A DNA stretch of 64,000 nucleotides, taken from NCBI GenBank assembly GCA_030762935.1, contig CM060887.1, positions 8,114,501 to 8,178,500 on the forward strand, written 5' to 3'. Positions 34,684 to 45,535 of the stretch are shown here, piece by piece (position 1 is the stretch's first letter; each line of letters begins with the position of its first letter). Position numbers and translations under genes: made by a program. The notes beneath the pieces were generated by a model, which saw nothing but the letters and a program-made list of their open reading frames with translations, was not told the origin of the DNA and searched no databases. The stretch is from Hymenopus coronatus (lineage: Eukaryota; Arthropoda; Insecta; Mantodea; Hymenopodidae).

Positions 34684-35305
34684 CTATCTACTTCGTGCTT
34701 GAGAATTCAAAAGCGAAAAGTCAATAAAATACGAAACTTGGAATGTAAAATTAGTATCTTTCGAAGATGCGACACGAAGATTTTGAGGAAAATATCTCCC
34801 TCACCCCAAACTACCCTATACATGGAAAAATGTTCCGAAAATTTTGATTTTCTCAAAAATGGCTTTAACAATTTTGGTTAAAATCTCTTAAATTTAAGAT
34901 ATTTACACGCCAAATAAAAGGTATATCTTGAATTTTCTGGAAATAACCTCTAAAAACCTCTTTATTCTGGATGATTTTATTGAACTGTAAGAGATAGACA
35001 AAAACTTACATTACAAAAATGTAGATCACGATAAAACACACAATGTAGGTCATATACATTTTTTTCGTGGAGTTGATCGTTTTCTAGATATTCCTTGTTA
35101 TTGATTTCAGCTTTAACAAACGTACTTTTGTCATACAGGAATTTGTCAACTCATGTCCATACAAACAAAGGAACTTCAGTGACATAGCAACCAGGTTTTG
35201 ACTATCACTTTAACCTATGGTACTCCCTTATTTCGCTTCTACTTACAAGGAAGTAAGCAATAAGATGTAGAGAAAGTTATGTGAATGGAACACATCAGCA
35301 TTTTT
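34684..35305 (+). repeat. HINE-1, plus, alternative 5' end
   Basis: Starts with TATCTACTTCGTGCTTGAG instead of the usual 5' end, shared with 37146 and 38653; 3' end intact (GGAACACATCAG). Confidence 0.78.
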
Positions 35306-35633
35306 TATGGATTCAATATTTTTGAGCAGATTCTGGTTGTAATCAGTTTGTGGAAGAAATGCCGAGTAGTTATTATTGGTGAGATTTTGTTACAATACAC
35401 TCCTAATGCTGTCTCGCTCATTAGTAAGAATTTCCCTCGTTTGTGCAGCCACTTTATTGATTGCATAATTATGTCTATTCCAGTGTTTTCAACAGTCCTG
35501 GATTAATAATAAAACTGTTGGCATCCATTTCCTATTTCATCATAGACTCGCTTGTAAAGATGAGTGTTACAACCTCAAAGTGTTGGCAGTTTGCCAGAAC
35601 TTTCTGTTGGTAGTGTAAGAAACGGTGCTCATT
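35306..35633. other. Unassigned
   Basis: A 73-codon plus frame (35285-35506) starts within a HINE-1 end and is not recognised. Confidence 0.45.
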
Positions 35634-36205
35634 TTTACTTTCTCTACCCATACTATATAGAAGATATTGATTTTCTCAAAAATGGCTAACGAGTTTGATT
35701 AAGATCTCTTATATTTAAGACGTTTACATGACAAATGAAAGTATATTTTGAATTTTCTGCGAATAGCGTCTGAAGACCTTTTTATTCTGGATGAATTTTG
35801 CTGATTTTTGATAACTGGTAAACCATAAGAAATAGACAAAAAGTTACGATACAAAAAGTGCAGATCTCGTTTAAACACCTGTATGTGATATATATCTTTT
35901 GGCGCAGTTAACAACTTTTAGATATTGGTTTCAGTTTTAAAATACTTAAAAGTTTTTCACATACAAGAATTTGTCAATTCGGGGTAATGCAAAGAAACGG
36001 ATTTCATCCACATGGCAACAGCTTTTAAAACAGTTGGTTTAGCCTAGTGTATTCCCTTCTACTTACAAGGAACTAAGTAATAATATTACCGTTTCTGGTA
36101 ATGTTTATCTGACTACCACTTAGTAGATAGGAAATAAGCATTTTAACAAACATCTGTTAACCAGATGTATGGAACATACATGTGTCGTGTGAATGGATCA
36201 CACCA
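35634..36205 (+). repeat. HINE-1, plus, internally deleted
   Basis: 5' end ACTTTCTCTACCCATAC fused after GAAGATATTG to the GATTTTCTCAAAAATGG region. Confidence 0.75.
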
Positions 36206-36239
36206 CATTGTCGTTTACTTATAACATCAAAATGTTTAT

Positions 36240-36318
36240 CATCTCAGTATTTAATTTTTGGATGGGATGCAATACCTCGTCTACCTACAATGTATAAGGT
36301 GGAGAAAGTAAAAGATGC
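36240..36318 (-). repeat. HINE-1, 5' end, minus
   Basis: Short reversed 5' end (AATACCTCGTCTACC to GAGAAAGTAAAAG). Confidence 0.6.
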
Positions 36319-36365
36319 TGACTTGTGTCTTTGATGGAAACTTTTTGTGTAAAAGAATCTGTTTT

Positions 36366-36830
36366 CTACGACCGAACGTAATTGAGTAGTTTACGAGGTC
36401 ATTTCACTTGATTTTTACGGAATCCACGCGCAAAGAAGTGCAGCAAGCTTAAAGAAAGTTTGTTCAACTTTACGCTCGCCAAAGTAATTCACGATATTAG
36501 TGTGTATATATCACTGATCAATAGACAAACAATTAAAATTAGTCGTGCACGATATTGTTATGATCAACGTCAATAACTGACAAATATTCTTTCGCAGCTC
36601 TAAGGATATAATTATCAAAACAATTTCTCAAAATACATACAGGTTTGTCACGGCCTGCTATAACCGTACCGTCAACCTCAAAGAGAAACTATTAATATCA
36701 GAAAATTCTCGTAGAAAAAACATTGTATGCTACCCGAGTTTCTTTTTGATTCTCGAGTGCGTCTCGTTGCACAATATTCCCGCTCAAAACCATAACTTTA
36801 CGCTCTTACATCATATAAAACTATTATATG
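36366..36830 (-). repeat. Repeat family R2, copy 2
   Basis: Inverse partner of 15395-15905 (GTCACGGCCTGCTATAACCG, TTTTTACGGAATCCACGCGC). No terminal repeats or target duplication were recognised. Confidence 0.8.
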
Positions 36831-37145
36831 TTGATGTGCTTTTTATTGCATGTTGTGTAACCTTCTTAAAAGGAAGAAAGGTGTCAGCAGCAATTTGGAA
36901 TAGTATAAACAAAGTAGCATTACGCGTTGGTTTTAATGGAACTGAGAGTAACGACATCTATTTAAACATCTGTGATTCCCACTTGGCTATCGGCCTTTCA
37001 AGGTTCTTTCTTGGTTTTTCTCAGTAGTATCCTGACATTTATGGCCCGTTATCTCTACTCAAATTAGACCCTGAAATCTTGTCTCAAAATTTTGATGTGT
37101 TACATTCCGTAGAATGTGTACGGTAACAATCTTATTTTTACAAAA
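36831..37145. other. Unassigned
   Basis: A 93-codon plus frame (36746-37027) overlaps the R2 end; no known match. Confidence 0.4.
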
Positions 37146-38652
37146 GCTTATTTTTATCTACTTCGTGCTTGATAATTCAAAAGAGAAAAGTCAGTAAAAT
37201 ACCAAACTTTGTATTTAGGTTTAGTATCTTCCGAAGATGTGACACGAAGATTTTTGAGGAAAATTCCTCCACTCCAAACTACCCTTTACATGGAAAAAAA
37301 TCTGATGTGTTCCTTTCACATGATTTTCTCTACATCTCTGCAACAAAGTATTGTTAAAAAGCTTATGCTTCTATTTACTTCTAAGTGAGGAAAAATTAGC
37401 AGAAATAGAATTATTACTTGCTTCCTTGTAAGTAGAAGGGAAATAAGGGAGTACCATAGGTTAAAGTGACACTCAAAAGCTGTTGCTATGTGACTGAAGT
37501 TCCTTTGTATGGACAGGAGTTGATAAATTCCTGTATAAGAAAAGTATGTTTTTCAAGGCTGAAACCAAAAACAAGGAATATCTAAAAAATGATCAACTTC
37601 ACGAAAAAATGTATATAGTATAAATTGTGTGTTTTAATGTGCTCTGCATTTCTTGTTTGGTAAGTTTTTGTCTATCTCTTACGGTTTACCAGTTACACAA
37701 AATTCCGTAAAATTCACCCAGAATAAAGTAGCCTTCAGAGGCTATTCCCAGAAAATTCAAGATATACATGTTTTTTTGTTAGATATATAACTTTAATATA
37801 CGATATTTTAATCAAAATCGTTAAAGCCATTTTTTAGAAAATCAAAATTTTCGAAAAAATAGTTCCACATGCAAAGGGTAGTTTGGGGTGGGGGAATTTT
37901 TCTCAAAATCTTCGTGTCGCATCCCTGGAAGATACTAAACTTGAATACCAAGTTTGGTATTTTACCGACTTTTCGTTTTTGAGTTATCGTGTTCATAGAC
38001 ACACGGACACACACACACACACGGACCTTTTTCTGAAAATACTTTTTTTTTTATACAAGGGACCCTAAAACATATTTCCGGTGAAATATCGGCATCGAAT
38101 TTTTTGGTGGAGTGCAATACCTTCTCTATACACTATGTATATAATACGTTTAGAGAAAGTAAAATTTTCTAATATTTTGATTTTCTCAAAAATGATTTTC
38201 ATTAAATTACCGTACATTAAAGGTATTTACATGGCAATAAAATGTATATCTTGGAATTTTCTGGAAATAGCCTCTAAAGACCTCTTTATTCTGGATGAAT
38301 GTTGCTGGATTTTGCATAACTAGTAAAGAGATAGACAAAAACTTACTAAACAAAAAAATTAGATCTCGTTAAAACACACAATTTAAGTGATTGGAATTGG
38401 CCGTTTTCGAGATATTCTTTGTTATTGGTTTCAGTTTTAAAAAACTTTTCTCATACCGGAAACTTGGCAACACAAAGACTGATTTGAATCCCATAGCAAC
38501 CACATTTTAAAATATATTACTGTCAGTTTAGCCTTATAAGCAACTAAGTAATAAGACCATTTTTGCTAATGCTTATATCGATTAGCGTGAAGTAGATACA
38601 AGAATAACAATAATTTGTTACAGAGATATAGAGAAAGTCATGTGAATAGAAC
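37146..38652 (+). repeat. HINE-1, plus host copy with alternative 5' end
   Basis: 37146-37296 and 38164-38652 are one copy interrupted by the nested minus copy. It shares diagnostic variants (AACTTTGTATTTA, TTCTAATATTTTG, GCAACACAAAGACTGATTTG) with 34005-34683, so the two are duplicates. Confidence 0.82.
37297..38163 (-). mobile_element. HINE-1, complete, minus, nested insertion
   Basis: A full copy inserted in the A-run of TACATGGAAAA/TTTTC of the plus host copy. Reversed 3' end AATCTGATGTGTTCC on the left, reversed 5' end TTTAGAGAAAGTAAAA on the right. The paralogous segment at about 34108-34125 is uninterrupted, which defines the element's ends within the A-run. Confidence 0.9.
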
Positions 38653-38762
38653 ATAGAGTTTTCTATGTACTTCGTGCTTGATAATTCAATAGCGAAAAGT
38701 CAATAAAATACGAAACTTGGAATTTAAATTTAGTCTTCCGAAGATGCGACACGAGGATTTTG
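38653..38762 (+). repeat. HINE-1, plus, alternative 5' end, truncated
   Basis: TATGTACTTCGTGCTTGATAA to GACACGAGGATTTTGAGG; duplicate of 34684-34795. Confidence 0.7.
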
Positions 38763-39535
38763 AGGTTTTGAGCTTTGTGAAACAGTTGCAATTCCATCTC
38801 TTGGCTTGCCAGAAGTTAACAAACGAGAGGAAAGATATCTCCCCGTCCGAGAAAAGTTTTACTGGCTTAAAATTGAAACCAATAATCCAGAATACCTCGT
38901 AAACGGCTAACTCTACAAAAAATCTAAATGACACAAACTGTTGTTTTAATGAGATCTACATTTGCTGTATTGATAGTGTTAAACACCCACTTTTACTACT
39001 TTGGCACCGTAGCCCCGGTGGAATGTGATGGCGGGGGAAACCTAGGACTCTCACATTCTGTCGCTTGGGATCGAACCCGGGCCGTATAGATGAGGCAAGT
39101 GGTCTAACTACTCGGCCACGGTGCGTGTAGTAGGTTATTGTATATCTCTTACGGTTTTCCAGTTATATAAAAGTCATCCAGAATAAACAGGTTTTCAGAG
39201 GGTATTCCCAGAAAATTTAAGATATACATTTAGTTTATTATAAGAATATTTTAAACATAAGGTATTTTAATCAAAATCGTTATAGCTATTTTTTGAGAAA
39301 ATCAAAATTTTCGAAAAATGTATCATGTAAAGGGTAGTTGGGGTGGTGGGGATTTTCTTGAAAATCTTCATGTCGCATTCTTGGGAGATACTCAACTTAA
39401 ATACCTAGTTTGGTATTTAATCGACTTTTCGTTTTTGAGCTGTTCAAAGATAGACAGACACACAGACACACACACAGGCATAGAGTTTTTTTTCCCCCTC
39501 TAAAAATGCTTCTTTTGGATTTCACATCCTACTTA
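38763..39535 (-). repeat. HINE-1, minus, split by a SINE
   Basis: Reversed family sequence interrupted by SINE-C at 38977-39131; resumes with TATATCTCTTACGG. The 5' end is lost. Confidence 0.75.
38977..39131 (-). repeat. SINE-C, minus
   Basis: Reversed tRNA-like head (CCGTGGCCGAGTAGTTAGAC, GGGTTCGATCCC) followed by CCTAGGTTTCCCCCGCCATC. Inserted in minus HINE-1. Confidence 0.85.
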
Positions 39536-40252
39536 ATATACTTAGGGGAAGTCCGGGCAAATCGGATAGCCCGGGTAAAGTGAAAAATGCTTTGTGTGCA
39601 AAAAGTACATTAGGTAGTACCATGCAAACAGCATGGATAGTAGCGACATCTGTTACTCTTCCGGTGGAAATGCCTATTCAGGTTTGAGACAAATATGTTT
39701 TGTATAAGAAGACATTTTGTAATCTCCAGAGTTTTACTTGTAAGTAAAAATGCATTTATTTGGAGATGTACATTTATTCCCTGGAAGTGTATGTTTTTCA
39801 TTAGGCGTTATATTTGTCTTGTTCTAATACTATGAAAATCAATTGTCGGAGCATTTAATTTCAATTCTTTGAACCTCTTCGAAACAAATGGCTACGCACC
39901 GGGTAAAGTGAATAACTGTCAAAAACATGGAATGTTTAAAGTAGCTTGCCTCATTTAATGCTAAACATGATTTTAATAATTTTAGTGCAAACCTTTAGTA
40001 TCGGAAGTATTAACATTGTTTCAGATAGTGTAGATTATGGATAGACATAAATATACAGTGTCTTAATGAACTACACCGAAATATTTTCACAGAATATGTA
40101 GATTACTTAAATAAGTAAGTTGAGATAGGAGACTTATGGCCTGTTTATTGAAATTTCGAAGTAACGGCTGTAAGTTTCTGAAGTGCCAGTACGCCACTGG
40201 CTAATTTATCAACCATTCGAGAGCATAACACGAAAAACGAAGGATTACAGTG

Positions 40253-40325
40253 TACCTCTCTAGCGTAGTGGTTATGATACTGGCTTTCAAGTGAAAGATA
40301 GTTTCCGAGTTCGGGTCTCGTTCAC
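40253..40325 (+). repeat. tRNA-like sequence, plus
   Basis: CCTCTCTAGCGTAGTGGTTA (A-box-like) and CCGAGTTCGGGTCTCG (B-box-like), tRNA-sized. It faces the inverted partner at 40379-40460 across an A-rich spacer. Confidence 0.55.
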
Positions 40326-40378
40326 GTATCGCGGCACTTCGTCTGGAATGAAAAAAAATAATAATAAAAAAAAACATT

Positions 40379-40460
40379 TACTCTATGACAGGAATCGAAC
40401 TCATGACCTTTGGGATAGCACCTTGCTGCGTTACGCATTAAGCCACCAAAGCAGTTGTAA
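40379..40460 (-). repeat. tRNA-like sequence, minus
   Basis: Reversed: TTTGGTGGCTTAATGCGTAA and GAGTTCGATTCCTGTC give A- and B-box-like motifs at tRNA spacing. Confidence 0.55.
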
Positions 40461-40779
40461 AAACGCCTCCAGAGTAGGCTACCTCAAGAACATTGTTAAT
40501 GAATACTCAGTGTCGCACGGTCAAGTAATTAATTCGAGATTTTACAGATTTTTGCGACATTAAATCTTGAAAACGCTAGTAACGAGCTGCTAAAAATCGA
40601 TATTTCTATACTTGGGCAGCCATTTTTTCAACCTGCTTTGCTTTAACACCGACTTATCAGCACCTGATACCCACACGTTTAACGTTATGTTTATCCGGGG
40701 ACCATGCATCGCCAATCTCAAATTACTTATATCAGTCACGTACACAATCTCCCAAATTATTTCGGTGTAGTTCGTATAA

Positions 40780-42215
40780 ATTTGCGTGCACCAGAGCCCA
40801 CGTCAACTGCTAGGGCTAGAGGATTTAATCGTCCCAAGTAAATAGTGTTGCACACTTCTGTGGAAAATCATAGAACCACCTCGTCCATATAACATGAACG
40901 AGACTGATATTCAAACTTCAAAAAAAAGGAAAAAAAACAGCAAAAATTCTTTCTACAAGAGGAAAGAAACAGTAGGATGATCGCCGGTCTAGAGCGAGGT
41001 CAATTAACATCTGCAATTTGTTGCTACGATGCTTCTGGGCCTTTCATGCCTCCATTCCTTATTTTTGCACGAAAGCGCATTTAGCAGCGGTTTCTTGACG
41101 AAGGTCCTCAGGATGTCAAGCTACGTGAACGGATGACTGGTTCACCGGGGATGGATTTTTGCAGTCGCCCTCCGTGGTGTAAAGGTTACCATGCTAATTT
41201 CAAACCCGGCGGAGGACGATGGATTTTTCGGGTGTAAAAATCCTTAGCATGGCTTCCTTCGGAAGGGAAGTAAAGCCGTGTCGTACATTTACGGCGCGTA
41301 AAAGAACCTCAAGCCTGATAGAGAGCCCTCTGAGCAAAATTAAGCGGTCTTTCACACCCAATTTAGAATGGGACGCTGAGAATCATAGTAGTTACAGAGC
41401 GTCCATAAATAACACGCCATTTACTTTTTTGCAGGTTGTGATTTTTTTTTTTTTTTTTTGAACAAGTTCGTCCAACTTCAAATAAAAAGGTCATCCTGCT
41501 CTTGGACAATCATGGATCCCATAAATACATAAAGGTTCTCGATTATGCTAAGTAAAACAATGTATATTTCTCTCCTTTGCGACGCATAAAACAACCATTG
41601 GACGTGGACGTAAATGGACCCCCGAAAACTAGTTTTGAACAAGCAATTTCAAAGGAACTGTGTAGGAAGAATAGTCAATCAGTTCGATGTTGTAATACTG
41701 TTTGCTGCAGCTTACTTGCCTAAATTGCTATGGGTGGTTTCCGGGCCTTACAATCCAAATCTTTATTCTGATTCTCATTACGGTCCCTCTGCTCTCCTAC
41801 CTGTACCTCAGATTTTCGTCGCGGTAGTCCAGCTTCTCTTGAACTCTCAAGTCAGAGTAATTGCCCAACACCAGTTCTTACAGTCCACACGACCTTCGAC
41901 TTGCCCAACTATTCAATGTGCTTCCTCAAATGGACGGAAAAGTAAAGGTCAGTAAGCTGTAATGCTCACTAGTACTCCAATTGGAAATCAACAACAAGAC
42001 AAATTTGACATAAAACAATTGAAAGCGGTTGCCTTGAACCTGGAAAAAATCAAGTAGAGCAACCTCGAAGCTGCTAAAAATCAGTATTTTTATCTGGTGT
42101 GTGCAGAACTCTTCCTGGAAATACCGAAAGAAGATTGGATACAGTGTACTTTGTGATGTCACGAATCGTGCACTAACTACAGTGGTCGTGGTTCCTACTT
42201 TTGTGATTAAAAATA
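40780..42215 (+). pseudogene. Pogo-type transposase (DDE_1) remnant with C-terminal zinc finger
   Basis: In shifting plus frames: PTSTARARGFNRPK, RMIAGLERGQLTSAICCYDA, SGPFMPPFLIFARKR, EGPQDVKLRERMTGSPGMDF, then SINE-A, then VILLLDNHGSHKYIKVLDYAK (catalytic DN), IKQPLDVDVNGPPK, and near the end NQYFYLVCAELFLEIPKEDW with CH-ESCTNYSG, the C-terminal PHD-like finger typical of many insect pogo transposases. Several stops and frameshifts. The AERGxxxT and LLLDNHxSH wording identifies the family; the N-terminal CENP-B-type DNA-binding part is not seen. Confidence 0.85.
41165..41425 (+). repeat. SINE-A, plus, inserted in the pogo gene
   Basis: tRNA-like head CCCTCCGTGGTGTAAAGG with a deletion before CAAACCCGGCGG, then the conserved body. 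Flanked by TTTTTGCAG on both sides (41156-41164 and 41426-41434), a clean target duplication. Confidence 0.92.
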
Positions 42216-42269
42216 CATATTCACTTTGCCCGGAGCAAACTGACCAAAGTACACATTTTCATAATTTCC

Positions 42270-42816
42270 AATTTGTAAATTGTTAACTATGTACATATGG
42301 AAATATTATCTTAGCATTCAAACATTTTGTACAAGTATTCGATAAAACATTTAGTTGCACCTGCTGGCGTCTTGTGGTATCCAGGTCCTAAAGTTAACTT
42401 ATTCTCTTTGCAGAGAAAGTAAAATAAGGGGGAATTATAAATTAGGATGTCAAATTTTCATGTCAGCGTAACTTGAACAAGTTGCAAATTTGGTTTCTTC
42501 GTTCATCATAGAGTGCAGGGTGATTGACGTTTGAATGAAGCAATGTTTACATGTTAGCAATGACAGCGGTATTTAACGTGACTTGTGCAATGTTGATGGT
42601 GGTTTTAAACGTTGTTCTTCACAGTTTCAAGGTCTTGAGATTGTGTGTAGGTTACTTAATCACCTTAATGGATGGTAAGGCATGTACATGGGCTTCTTGC
42701 CCAGCGAATACACATCTAATCTGAGCTAATTGCATTGCATTTGCTGTTTTATTCAATTGGTGATTCCTAGAACTGTAAAGTAATGGCTACCTCTGTGTGT
42801 ACCAAATACTCGTATA
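42270..42816. other. Unassigned
   Basis: Nothing recognised between the pogo right end and the AAT tract. Confidence 0.5.
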
Positions 42817-42817
42817 C

Positions 42818-42861
<44 letters not shown>
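42817..42861. repeat. (AAT)n microsatellite
   Basis: About 15 AAT units directly before a HINE-1 3' end. Confidence 0.95.
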
Positions 42862-42900
42862 TGTTGCATTCACATGACCCTCTGTACCCATTAGGACACT
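42862..42900 (-). repeat. HINE-1, 3' end, minus
   Basis: About 40 bp of reversed 3' end (GTGTTGCATTCACATGACC) beside an (AAT)n tract. Confidence 0.55.
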
Positions 42901-42911
42901 CTGCTATGTGT

Positions 42912-43181
42912 CTGTCGCCCTCCGTGGTGTAATGGTTAGCATGCTGACTTCATATACGCAAGATCGCGGGTTCAAACCCGGCGGAGGGGTTAGCATGGCT
43001 TCCTTTGGAACGGAAGTAAAGCCGTTGGTCTCGTGTCGTAGATTTGCGGCACGTAAAAGAACCCTGATTGAGAGGCCTCTGAGCAAAATTAAGCGGATTT
43101 CACTCCCAGTTCTATAGAATGGGACGCTGAGAACCACAGCAGTTAAAGAGCGTCCATAAATGAAACGCCATTTGCATTTTA
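42912..43181 (+). repeat. SINE-A, reference copy, plus
   Basis: tRNA-like head 42917-42987 with a 7-bp acceptor-type pairing (CCCTCCG/CGGAGGG), A box TGGTGTAATGG and B box GGTTCAAACCC; then a roughly 190-bp body (CATGGCTTCCTTTGGAACGG, GAGGCCTCTGAGCAAAATTA, GCGTCCATAAATGAAACGCC). CTATGTGT is duplicated at 42904-42911 and 43182-43189. No poly-A tail. Confidence 0.95.
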
Positions 43182-43189
43182 CTATGTGT

Positions 43190-43352
43190 ATAATAAGTAC
43201 GGGAAATACCGTATTCTATCAACAAATGTCGAAATTTCACCGACAATAATAGGTTTTGAGGGCTGCTGAACAAAAGTGAAAAATAGTATTTTTACTTTCT
43301 CTACATAGCATATGGTACTAGGGCACCCTGTAGCCCCCCCCCCCAAAAAAAA
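43190..43352 (+). repeat. HINE-1, two 5' end fragments
   Basis: Diverged 5' ends, the second starting TTTTTACTTTCTCTACATAGC at about 43290, ending at a C-run/A-run. Confidence 0.55.
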
Positions 43353-44215
43353 AGAATTTTTACTTTCTCTATACGCACTATGTGCATAGTGTATAGAAAA
43401 GGTATTGCACTCCACCCAAAAATTCGATACCGAGATTTTAACGGAAATATATGTTTTAGGGTCCCCTGTATTAAGAAAAACATTTTCACAAAAAGGTTCA
43501 CGCGCGCGCGCGCGCGTGTGTGTGTCAGTGTGTCCGTGTGTCTGTGAAGACGATAACTCAAAAACGAAAAGTCGGTAAAATACCACACCTGGTATTTAAG
43601 TTAAGTATCTTCCAGGGATGCGACACGAAGATTTTAAAAAAAATCTCCCACCCCAAACTACTCTTTACATGGAAATTTTTTCGAAAATGTTGATTTTCTT
43701 AAAAATGACTAACGATTTTGATTAAAATTTCGTATATTAAAGATATTTACCTGACAAATAAAATGTATATCTTGAATTTTCTGGGAATAGCCTCTGAAGA
43801 CTACTTTATTCTGGATGAATTTTACGGAATTTTGAATAACTGCTAAATCGTAAGATATGGACAAAAACTTACTACACGAAAAATGTAGAGCACGTTAAAA
43901 CACACAATTTATGTTCTATAAAATTTTTTCGTGGAGTCATCGTTTTTTAGTCATTCCTTGTTTTTGGTTTCTGCTATGAAAACGTATATTTTTCTCATAT
44001 AGGAATTTCTCAACTGCTTCCATACAAAGGAACTTGAGTGACATAGCAACCAGCAAGAAACAAAGCAAACATAGCAACAAGGAACCAACTAATAAGACTA
44101 TTTCTGCTATTTTAGTCTGATTAACATGAAGTAAATAGATGTATAAGCTTTTAAGAGCAATTTGTTGCAGAGATGTAGAGAAAGTCATGTGAATGGTACA
44201 CATCAGATTTTTCGA
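43353..44215 (+). repeat. HINE-1, complete, plus
   Basis: TTTTTACTTTCTCTATACGC to GGTACACATCAGATTTTT; (CG)n(TG)n at 43499-43525 at the usual microsatellite site. Confidence 0.88.
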
Positions 44216-44510
44216 AATAGAACCGCGTGTGCGTGCCCGTGTGTCTGTGAACACGATAGCTCAAAAACGAAAATTTTGCTAAATACCAAACTAGATATTT
44301 AAGTTTAGTATCTTCCAAGAATGTGACACGAAGATTTTCAAGAAAATCCCCCACCTGAAACTACCTTTTACATTGAAAAAAATTCGAAAATTATGATCTT
44401 ATCAACAATGGCTCTAACGAGTTTAATTTAAATAGCTTATATTAATGATATTTACCTGACAAATAATATTTTAATCCTGAATTTTCTGAGCATAGTCTCT
44501 GAAGGCCTCT
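44216..44510 (+). repeat. HINE-1, plus, both ends truncated
   Basis: Starts at the microsatellite site and stops where the next copy begins (TTTTTGCTTTCTGTACACG). Confidence 0.75.
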
Positions 44511-45535
44511 TTTTGCTTTCTGTACACGTATTGCATTCCACCCAAATTCGATATCGAGATTTCACCGGAAATATGCGTTTTAGAGTCCCCTGTGACAAAA
44601 AAAGCATTTTTGGAAAAAGGTCCGTGTTTGTCTGTGAACCAAAAACCAAAAGTCGGTAAAATACCAAATTTGGTATTTAAGTTTAATATCTTCCAGGGAT
44701 GCGACATGAAGATATGAGAAAACCCACCCCACCCAGAACTACCCTTTAAATGGAAAAATTTGATGTTCGCAAAGTGGCTCTGACGATTTTAATTAAAATA
44801 GCTTATATTAGTTATATTTACATGGCAAATATGTTAATGCTGAATTTTCTGAGAATCGCCTCTGTAGACCTCTTTATTCTCCATCAATTTTGCGTAATTG
44901 TTAAACCGTAAGAGACAGACAAAAACTTACTACACAAAAAATGTAGATCGCGTTAAAACACACAATTTATGTCATACATTTTTTTCGTAGAATTGACCAT
45001 TTTTGAGATATTCCTTGTTATTGGTTTCAGTTTTAAAATACTTTAACTTTTCACAAACTCCTGACCATGCAAAGAATCGGATTTTAATCCCATAGCAACA
45101 ACATTTTAAAACATTTTACTGTCGGTTTAGCCTAGTGCATTCCCTTATTTCCCTCCTACTTATAAGAGACTAAGTAATAAGACCATTTCTGCTAATGATT
45201 GTCTCGATTAGCATGAAGTGATGGAATAACCTTTTAACAATAATTTATTAAGCCCGCCTGGGTAGTGTGGTGGTAGCGAGTCTGCCTCATATGCAACAGG
45301 TCTGAGTTCGAATCTGCTTAGGGTGAATTACCCGGATAAGGTTTTTTTCGGGGTTTTCCCTTGTCCTGAGAAGACGAATGTCGAGTAACTTTAAGCTCCG
45401 TGGACCCCGAGATCATTTGAGCGTCATTTCACCAATTTCGTTCATCGTCCGATATGACCTACCAGGACGTTAAGCTACAAAAGAAAAAAAGATTGTTACC
45501 GAGATATAAAGAAAGGCTTGCGTGTAGTGCACACC
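44510..45535 (+). repeat. HINE-1, plus, split by SINE-B
   Basis: 44510-45250 and 45492-45535 form one copy; the 3' end GAAAGGCTTGCGTG is degenerate. Confidence 0.78.
45251..45491 (+). repeat. SINE-B
   Basis: tRNA-like head GCCCGCCTGGGTAGTGTGG...GAGTTCGAATCTGC, a body with GGTTTTTTTCGGGGTTTTCC, and an A-rich tail. Inserted in a HINE-1 copy; an imperfect ATTTATTA/ATTGTTA flanks it. Confidence 0.85.

Larger units (their letters stand above)
39545..42250 (+). mobile_element. Pogo/Tigger-like DNA transposon, degenerate
   Basis: Left end GAAGTCCGGGCAAATCGG...CCGGGTAAAGTGAAAA; right end TTCACTTTGCCCGGAGC, sharing an inverted CCGGGTAAAGTGAA-type core. Between them lies a plus-strand pogo transposase remnant, interrupted by SINE-A and probably by tRNA-like sequences at 40253-40460. 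39600-40252 has no recognised coding. Confidence 0.7.

Noticed and set aside
41614..41955. 113-codon plus ORF as a separate gene
   Set aside because: It is an alternative frame of the pogo transposase remnant; the pogo motifs lie in the neighbouring frames.
42917..42987. Functional tRNA gene
   Set aside because: Good A and B boxes and acceptor pairing, but the sequence runs on in the SINE-A body, recurs in other copies and is flanked by a target duplication.
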